A program made the translations under genes and the position numbers. From assembly GCA_958295665.1 (NCBI GenBank), contig OY282560.1, forward strand, positions 304,727,536 through 304,791,535: DNA of 64,000 nt, in the 5' to 3' direction. This stretch comes from Tipula vernalis. Taxonomy: Eukaryota > Arthropoda > Insecta > Diptera > Tipulidae. Numbering within the stretch: the first letter of the stretch is position 1; the number at the start of each line of letters is the position of its first letter. The notes under the pieces are model-generated. The model was not told the origin of the DNA. It did not search any database and worked only from the letters and a program-made list of their open reading frames with translations. This document shows positions 57,610 to 64,000 of this stretch, one piece after another.

Positions 57610-58638
57610 CAGGGTTGGTAAAAAACATGTTTTAAATAAAAAAAACAAAAAAAACGTTTTTTTTTGTTTTAAACTGTTTTTTTTTTGTTTTAAACAGTTT
57701 TTTGGTTAGTAAGAAATAACGGTAAGGTACCTACATATTAATTCAGGTGAATGAAAAACTGTTTCGTATTAACTATTTTTATTGATTGTATGAGTTACAA
57801 ACTTATAGCAAACAAAAAACTAACACTTACGTTTTTCATATAAAAAACACAAATAAAAAATATTTTCATGATATTTAAAAAATAAATAAAATATTTCCAT
57901 TATGATTATACAAAATCAAAAATTTTTAAAGTCTGCAAGAACCTATGCACCTATTTTAATTAATTGCTGCGAAACGAAAACCAATTTAGCCGCCCTAATA
58001 GTTCCGAGTTTGCTTCTTAAAGCAGTTTGCGTTAAGCCAAATTTAGAAAAAATCCTTTCTATACCAGCTGATGACGATGTAGCAGTATGCAGCTAACCAA
58101 TCAAATCCAAATTATTACTCGAAATAATATTCGAATAAAGCGATTGCATCGACATCCACCATTCAAAATCTGTGAGCTGCTCACAATTTTTAAAATGTAA
58201 ATTTTTGGGTTTAATTTTGCGATAAATTTCATAAATGTGGTATTTATGAAATTTATTGAAAAATTTAATTCAATAAAATCCATTGCCTTTTCTATTTCGT
58301 CTGTAGTAATAACTGATGTTTTTGGTTTAGGACTTAAAAGATATGCCGCAAAATGTGCATTTGTTAGTGTTTTATTGTATCTTTTTTGATATAATGTTTT
58401 AACAGTTCCATTTCCAGTCAAATGTGGCTCCAACCCTTTTCAGACCTCTACAGCGTCTGCTAATTTGCAGGTATTACTTTGTATTTTGTCAAGTGCCACT
58501 GTAATTGGCTTAAATTTCTCTGTAATTCCTACATTTCAATTTTTGTTTAAAACAACTGTTTAAAATAAAAAAACAAGGTGTTTTAAACAATGTTTAAAAC
58601 AGTGTTTAAAACAAAGTGTTTAAAACTTACCAACCCTG
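57610..58638 (-). mobile_element. hAT transposon, internally deleted
   Basis: 1029 bp with inverted ends CAGGGTTGGTAA (57610) and TTACCAACCCTG (58638) and the 8-bp duplication ATTACCGC on both sides (57602-57609, 58639-58646). An 8-bp duplication and CAGGG ends are characteristic of hAT elements. Subterminal TGTTTTAAA/TTTAAACA words are repeated at both ends (57630-57705, 58550-58625). Contains a remnant of the transposase C-terminus on the minus strand. Confidence 0.93.
57900..58433 (-). pseudogene. hAT transposase C-terminal fragment
   Basis: Minus strand from 58433: LTNAHFAAYLLSPKPKT, then AMDFIELNF, and after a frameshift FEWWMSMQSLY with the conserved tryptophans (~58170). The dimerisation domain TATSSSAGIERIFSKFGL and LRSKLGTIRAAKLVFVSQ follows (~58080-57950). 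This is the end of a hAT transposase; the catalytic N-terminal two thirds are missing. Confidence 0.85.
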
Positions 58639-58646
58639 ATTACCGC

Positions 58647-60471
58647 GTGGACAGATTCAACCATTGTTCTCGATTGGTTTACTGGGTACCCATCTGTTAA
58701 AATAAAGGAAATCTTCGTGAGGAATCGAGTGGCAGCAACTTTAGAACTATATGGCCGGAACATATGGAATCATATTAAATCAGAGGATAACCCAGCTGAT
58801 ATAGTATCACGTGGTCTTAGTCCCAGAGAGTTGAACGACAATAATATATGGTGGCATGGGCCAATATGGTTGAAGAATTCTCCGCAAGAATGGCCTGTGC
58901 AACAATATGAATATCATCCAGTAGCATGCCCTAGTATCACTAATCATCATGTCGAAATAGCTATAGGGATAGTCGATTCAATGGCCACAAAATACTCCAA
59001 ATTTGTCACTACTTCTAAGGTTATTGCCTGGATAATTAAATTTTGTCAAAACGCTAAGACACCATCAATTTTACGCACACCGTTGAATAGAATCGATATC
59101 GAGCATGCAGAGTTTGTGATATTCAGAGCCATTCAAAGAGACTATTTTGGAAAGGAGTTAGCCGGATTGAGAGAAAATCAAGTAGTACCGTCACAGTCGC
59201 GGTTAAAGTTTCTGAATCCAATAATCGATGCTTATGGTATTTTACGTGTCGGCGGTCGCATCCAGAACTCATTGATGGAGTTTAACATACAACATCCGAT
59301 TATATTGGATGGCAAATCCTGGATTATACGAAAACTGGTTGAGGAACATCATATAAAGTATCGACATGCAGGTCCAACGTTGATGCTCAGTATTCTACGT
59401 CAGAAATATTTCATTGTGGGGTTGAGGAGAATGGTAAAGACAGTAGTCCGGCAATGTGTTAAATGTTTTAAGGCGAAGCCAACATTATCAACCCAAGAGA
59501 TGGCAGCATTACCAGATTGTCGAGTGAAATTTACACGGCCATTTACGAAGGTGGGGGTCGATTATGCTGGACCACTCTCAGCCTATTTGACACGACGTAG
59601 AGGACAACGTGCTGTAAAGGTGTATATTTGCATTTTTGTGTGTCTGTCTGTCAAAGCCGTGCACATCGAGTTAGTTAATGATCTCACTTCTGAATCATTT
59701 CTAGCAGCGCTGCGCCGTATGGTTTCAAGAAGAGGAATTTGTACAGACCTCTACAGTGATTGTGGTACGAATTTTGTAGGGGCGAATAAAATATTAGCAG
59801 AGTGGTACCATATGCTAGAGGTCAATAAGGAACACATTTCTAATTCTCTATTGGGAGACAAAATAAATTGGCATTTCAACCCACCAAGAGCGCCTCATTT
59901 CGGGGGAATTTGGGAGGCGGCTGTTAAAAGCGTCAAAGTACACTTAACGAGAGTTATTGGAGCCAATGTACTCACCATCGAAGAGCTTACAACCTTGTTG
60001 ATTGAGATTGAAGCGTTACTCAATTCCAGACCGTTGTGCCACGGTGATAGCAATGATGATGTTGATATTTTAACACCGGCAGATTTTTTGATTGGGGAGA
60101 ATCTTCTTGCGATTCCTGAACCAAGATGTGAAGCAACCAATTACACAGCAAGATGGCGAATGGTTAAACAACTGGTACAAGACTTCTCAACTCGATGGCA
60201 TAAAGAGTATTTGACACTCCTTCAACACCGCTACAAATGGTTCAACAAGTCGAAGAACGTCCAGGTGGGTGACATAGTGTTAATCAAAGATGATAACTGG
60301 ACAGCAACGAGATGGCCAATGGGGAAAGTTAAAGCGGTATTTCCAGGCAAAAATGGCTTGGTACGAACGGCCACAATTAGGACACAATTGGGAGAACTAA
60401 AAAGACCAATCCACAAATTAGCGGTCATTCCATTAGGTGAATCAGACGATTCACGGGGGCCGGGATGTTAA
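58647..60471 (+). pseudogene. BEL-2 RNase H end and integrase
   Basis: Continues the BEL-2 frame after the hAT element: WTDSTIVLDWF (~58648), then RNRVAATLEL and DNPADIVSRG close RNase H. The integrase zinc region is EHHIKYRHAGPTLMLSIL ... CVKCFKAKP (~59345-59475); the first core Asp is in KVGVDYAGPL (~59550), the second in LYSDCGTNFVG (~59752), the Glu in GGIWEAAVKS (~59905). The C-terminal domain ends RPIHKLAVIPL, and the stop TAA at 60469-60471 overlaps the first bases of the 3' LTR. No frame break from 58717 on; the protein is broken only upstream and by the insertions. Confidence 0.93.
60453..60465 (+). other. BEL-2 polypurine tract
   Basis: CGGGGGCCGGGA directly before the 3' LTR, a G-rich tract broken by CC; the expected position for plus-strand priming. 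Confidence 0.6.
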
Positions 60472-60847
60472 AGCTTAGAATAATTAATGTAAAAATAAAA
60501 AAAGGTTACCTACGTCATAATCGGAAAAACCCCTGAATGTCGCCTATGCAGATTTTAGTTACGTTATCGACTTGGAGATTTTTTGCATTGTCTCTTGATT
60601 AACTGGAACATTGTTATGGTTTTAAAAACGGGTTTTCGATTATGACTTTTACATTTATAAACAACAATAATGGAAAAATAAGGGAGTGGTAATGAACACT
60701 TTATTTTGAGTTTTGGTTGAAGCAGCAGGTGAAAAAATTTTGGTCGTGGAAATAAAACAGTCGCGGAAATAAATTACTGTGTGTATCTTAAGACGAAATA
60801 AAGAATACTTGTTGGGAAAAGATTTGTTTTTGTTTGAGTCAAAAACA
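60466..60847 (+). repeat. BEL-2 3' LTR
   Basis: 382 bp, matching 36648-37029 with about five substitutions (for example near 60606, 60671 and 60702). Followed by the AAGGC duplication. Confidence 0.95.
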
Positions 60848-61081
60848 AAGGCCATTTGGCACATTGTTGGCCATTTGGCACCGGCTAAAGTACGGCGCTA
60901 AAGGAGAAAACCTTGACAAAAAACCCTAATCTAAGGTGGAACAGAATAAAATATGCGGACTCTGGATACCAGGCACCCTCTAGTTTTATTAAGCCTTGCT
61001 GTAGTAAAGCTGGGTGACTTACAGGCGATTTGCAATGCCCAGCAACTCGTAACAGTAAAATCAAACGGAATACGGGGCAGG
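60848..61081. other. Flank between BEL-2 and MITE
   Basis: 233 bp. Starts with the target duplication and a short direct repeat GGCCATTTGGCAC (60850 and 60869). No recognisable coding, though it may belong to the LINE whose end lies at 61281-61571. Confidence 0.5.
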
Positions 61082-61280
61082 GTGCTGATTCTCTAAAAAA
61101 TAAGATAATGTGTAGACGTGTAAGCTTGTAAAAAGCACAGCCTACTTTTATGAGTTTGAAAATTTTCAATATTATTTTAGCAGTAAGTCAAATCGAGAAA
61201 TTTCAGACTAATAAAAGCAAGCTTTGCTTTTTACATGTTTTCACGTTTACAAATTATCTTATTTTTTAGAGAATCAGCAC
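61082..61280. repeat. 199-bp inverted-repeat MITE
   Basis: Ends GTGCTGATTCTCTAAAAAAT (61082) and its inverse at 61280; pairing continues for at least 28 bp on each side (…AAGATAAT / ATTATCTT…). A second, inner inverted pair surrounds an AT-rich centre like that of 50014-50089. No coding frame. I could not fix a target duplication. Confidence 0.8.
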
Positions 61281-61571
61281 TCTGGAGTAGGTATATACGG
61301 GAGTGGGACAACCCTCTCGAAGTCCTTGGGCTCCAATGCTACCGTCTTTCTGGCGGAACTACATGCTGTAGTAAACATCTAGGAGGAAGAACAATAAGCC
61401 CAGATAGTATGTGTCACGTACCGGGAGGCAGTATTTTCAGGTTCATTAAGAACCTGAATATTGACTGGATGGATAATTAAGCAGGGTTCAGCACAATAGA
61501 TTTTTTAGGTCGCAGTGCGAGGTGGCTGATCGCCCGCATGACCCTCCAATAATAATAATAATAATAATAAA
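61281..61571 (+). pseudogene. 3' end of an RNase H-bearing LINE, (AAT)n tail
   Basis: SGVGIYGSGTTLSKSL and GSNATVFLAELHAVVN (61281-61370) are the start of a LINE RNase H. After a deletion the C-terminus (FIKNLNIDWMDN, stop 61480) and ~70 bp of 3' UTR follow, ending in AAT repeats (61549-61571). A short tandem-repeat tail and RNase H are as in the I/LOA/R1 group. A MITE sits directly upstream, so the earlier part is cut off. Confidence 0.72.
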
Positions 61572-61808
61572 AAATCTTTTGATTTTTTTGATTTTGCTCT
61601 AAATTATTTAAATACGTGATTAACAAAATTAATATTGTGGTTGTGAAAATAGTTGTTTTGGAACATTTATTGGTATGTACATTTTAGTTTAACCCAAATT
61701 AGTGATAACCCAGAGCCCGAGGGTATAACCGGGCCCCTTGCCCAACTAACTGGAGTAAATAGTTAGTAGTCGTTGGTAGACAGACTATAAACAATAACGA
61801 ACCCAAGA
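61572..61808. other. Spacer or 5' UTR of the R4-like LINE
   Basis: AT-rich to ~61700, then a GC-richer block (GAGCCCGAGGGTATAACCGG, ~61713) leading to the first ATG of the next element; possibly its 5' UTR. Confidence 0.4.
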
Positions 61809-63038
61809 ATGGAGAAAAATTTACGTAACCGTACTATAAGGACGCTACCTGAGGAACGTCAGAGCGTTTCTGGAGCCATCGCTGGAAGTGACCGCATACG
61901 AGCCGATGGTGATCGACGGTTGAAAAGGCGGGCCGCGGTCGGGATGACCCGAAATAGTACAGCCACCATTCCCCAACCTGTTAAACCACATTGGCAAATT
62001 TACCACGTGTTCGCATGAAATGGACGCCACAAATAAATAAATTTATCATGCGAACATATTACACTATCACACATTTAGAAACTGACACAACATCTTACAG
62101 ACATACATTACACAAATTTTTCACACTCAAATAACCAAACATAACTGTCACTATTCAGAATCTTGCGGATCGACGCAGAGCAATTGTTAGGAAGGTCTTC
62201 TATCCGAGTTTGTTCTTCAGCAGATTAGGGATGAGGTTGCTGAAGAAATAAATAGTGGCCAAAGTGATATTGCTTCTGAGGTGTCAGTACAACATGCACC
62301 AAATGCAAATTTACACACCCACAATTAGATGATGTTGCTCCTACCATAATTCGGAATAAAACAACACAATCAGATACATTAACACAACAGCTAACACACA
62401 TTTTTCAAAACACGCTTACACAATACAGTGGATTAAATCCAACATTAAAACCACAAATACCAAAATTAAATACATCAAGAAAACTTGCACAAACACTTCA
62501 CATAATTAACACCAATATTTTACCTGCTTGTGTTGGTGCAGATGCAACATTTTGTGAGATTCACAATTTTGTGTACTGTGCTGCTGTGAATGCAGTTAAA
62601 TTTATGGGTGGTACAGTTAACAATCCCAATTATCCTAACGTGTCACCATTGATGCCAGGCTGGGAGCGCAGATTGCAGGGTAAGATTGAGAGAATTCGTC
62701 AGGATCTCGGTCGTCTCCAGCAATATAAGTTAGGAAATCGATCAAGGAGACTGGTAAGGCTCGTCACAAATATTACACAGAAAGCGCAAATACATTCAAC
62801 ACACGAACCTTTAAATAACACAATCATTCAGTACATAGATACACTAACACAAATACTCTCGGATTTGTCCGGTCGTATTGCACGGTACAGGCGAAGTCGA
62901 GACAGAAAAATACAGAACAAAATATTCTCACAAAATGATGGAACGTTCTATAGAAAACTTGCAAAGCACGATACAGAGAACACTGATGTACAGCTGCCTT
63001 CATCTGCAGATTTACACAGGTTTTCGTCTGGAGTCTGA
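61809..63038 (+). pseudogene. R4-like LINE: N-terminal Myb-like region
   Basis: ATG 61809 opens a basic stretch (MEKNLRNRTIRTLPEERQS) with a stop near 62018. In a second frame comes a Myb/SANT-like DNA-binding block: RVRMKWTPQINKFIMRTYY, then ITVTIQNLADRRRAIVRK (62010-62195). After further breaks the frame 62571-63038 reads WERRLQGKIERIRQDLGRL and LSGRIARYRRSRDRK, the segment before the RT in this group. In complete elements this region binds the target DNA. Confidence 0.7.
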
Positions 63039-64000
63039 GAAACAGGTGTCTCACATAATAGTGAGGCATCTTGGATCACAGATGAGGCGACCAGAACACA
63101 CAATATTCCCTTGTATCACACAAAACACACTTACAGACATCAAAAATCATACACATAATTGGAAAGCCCCCGGTACAGATAAAATTCAAAATTATTGGTA
63201 CAAGAAATTCGCAAGTGTGCATCCGTATTTAACTCAACATATAAACAAATTTATAACAAATCCGCAGGAGATGCCCGATTTTTTAACAGACGGGATTACG
63301 TATATGTTACCGAAACAAAATAATGTTACGGATCCATCCAAATACAGGCCGTTCACATGTTTACAGACAATATACAAGATAATTACAACATGCATTTCGC
63401 ACTGCATAAAAAAACATATAACAGATCATAATATACTATATTAGCGGAGCAACAAAAAGGATGTTGGCCAGAGTGTGTAAAGAGCAATTAATCATTGACT
63501 CAGTTGTACTTAAACAAGCGCATACTAAGAAGCGCAATCTGTTTACACCATTTATAGATTACCAAAAAGCTTTTGACTCTGTTCCTTACTCATGGTTGGT
63601 GAAGGTTTTGCAGTTGAACAAAATTAATCCTGGTATCATTCTTTTTCTGCAGCATCCCATGAGCCATTGGAGAACGACCCTACAACTGTCTTTACAAGTG
63701 CAGGACACAGCTAATTAGCGGAGGGCGACAGGAGTTTGGGGGTATCGAACTTGAGGATGATTCGATAATTCAATCAATGCAAGAGGGGGATACTTACAAA
63801 TATCTTGGCTTCCTTCAATCTCGCTATATAAATCACACAAGTACCAAAACACAAATAATACAAAAATACAAAAAAAAAAGACTTACACATACCATATACT
63901 CAAAACATACTTAAACTCAAAGCATTCATTTAGGGCAATAAATATATACGCAATCCCAATTCTGACATATACATTTGGTATTATACACTGGACAGAAACT
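62878..64000 (+). pseudogene. R4-like LINE reverse transcriptase, catalytic box missing
   Basis: Frame 62878-63444 gains RT similarity from ~63140 (NWKAPGTDKIQNYWYKKF, MPDFLTDGITYMLPK, DPSKYRPFTCLQTIYKI). A frame change at 63445 leads to EQLIIDSVVLKQA, then LFTPFIDYQKAFDSVPYSW, which carries the first catalytic Asp. After 63715 the sequence jumps to QEGDTYKYLGFLQSRY, normally found well downstream of the YADD box. The YADD block and its surroundings are thus deleted. The rest (thumb) is broken and reaches the window end. Confidence 0.8.

Larger units (their letters stand above)
36648..60847 (+). mobile_element. BEL-2: BEL/Pao element with nested insertions
   Basis: LTR retrotransposon spanning 24.2 kb because of insertions (Gypsy-2 at 40629-57460, hAT at 57610-58638). 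Both LTRs are 382 bp and differ at about five positions (~1.3%). The 5-bp target duplication AAGGC flanks it (36643-36647, 60848-60852). Without the insertions the element would be about 6.3 kb, a normal BEL size. The single gag-pol frame has three or four nonsense changes but is otherwise well preserved. Confidence 0.95.
61809..64000 (+). mobile_element. R4/Dong-like LINE, decayed and cut by window end
   Basis: Non-LTR retrotransposon lacking an AP endonuclease upstream of the RT. Instead it has an N-terminal Myb-like region and an R4/Dong/R2-type RT, a group that uses a restriction-like endonuclease after the RT. The C-terminal part lies outside the window. Frames change near 62030, 62200, 63035, 63445 and 63715, and part of the RT is deleted. 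Confidence 0.75.

Noticed and set aside
1..64000. CRISPR arrays, bacterial operons, rRNA genes
   Set aside because: Eukaryotic sequence with introns and retrotransposons; no regularly spaced repeats with unique spacers and no rRNA-like segments seen.

Overview
This 64 kb window is AT-rich eukaryotic DNA, most likely from an insect. The grounds are the mix of repeat families (Ty1/copia, BEL/Pao, Ty3/gypsy, jockey/CR1-like, I-like and R4-like LINEs, PIF/Harbinger with a MADF partner, hAT, Helitron), spliceosomal introns of 57-205 bp, and a tRNA-derived SINE. I cannot name the species. I see no intact resident host gene; nearly every coding signal belongs to a mobile element. The only host-type sequence I recognise is a broken piece of the Elongator subunit gene ELP1, lying inside a DNA transposon.

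Layout. 1-2473: decayed Helitron (Rep plus Pif1-like helicase) with a large internal deletion. 2641-2865: tRNA-derived SINE on the minus strand. 3036-7426: I-like LINE (endonuclease, reverse transcriptase, RNase H). 7427-10540: AT-rich with no recognisable gene. 10548-15305: old BEL/Pao remnant (BEL-1), split by a region with a ~122-bp tandem repeat. 15306-28545: old 17.6/297-like gypsy remnant in three pieces. It is split first by a LINE pair (LINE-1 at 16081-19660 inside LINE-2 at 15651-22560) and then by a copia element (23707-28032, target duplication GGATC). 28555-33488: Harbinger-like transposon with 37-bp terminal inverted repeats. It carries an ELP1 fragment, a 415-bp foldback element, a two-exon MADF gene and a three-exon transposase gene. 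33489-36647: mostly noncoding, with one unrecognised minus-strand gene fragment.

36648-60847 is one nested stack whose boundaries can be read from target duplications. A BEL element (BEL-2, 382-bp LTRs, duplication AAGGC) holds a gypsy element (Gypsy-2, 40629-57460, 1.9-kb LTRs, duplication ATAC). That gypsy holds a 6.9-kb cut-and-paste element (46719-53591, duplication TA, termini CACCCAGAGAAA), which contains at least two smaller inverted-repeat elements. A hAT element (57610-58638, duplication ATTACCGC) also sits in BEL-2. LTR divergence (about 5 differences in 382 bp for BEL-2, about 4 in 1.9 kb for Gypsy-2, about 8 in 225 bp for copia) agrees with the nesting order.

The most interesting unit is the 6.9-kb element. 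It carries an eight-exon gene whose first two exons splice into a SAM domain, and a second gene with C2H2 fingers and a YYDDFE motif that looks like an animal EnSpm/CACTA (CMC)-type transposase with its core deleted. After the stack come an inverted-repeat MITE, the 3' end of another RNase H-bearing LINE with an (AAT)n tail, and an R4/Dong-like LINE (61809-64000) that runs off the window and lacks its reverse-transcriptase core.
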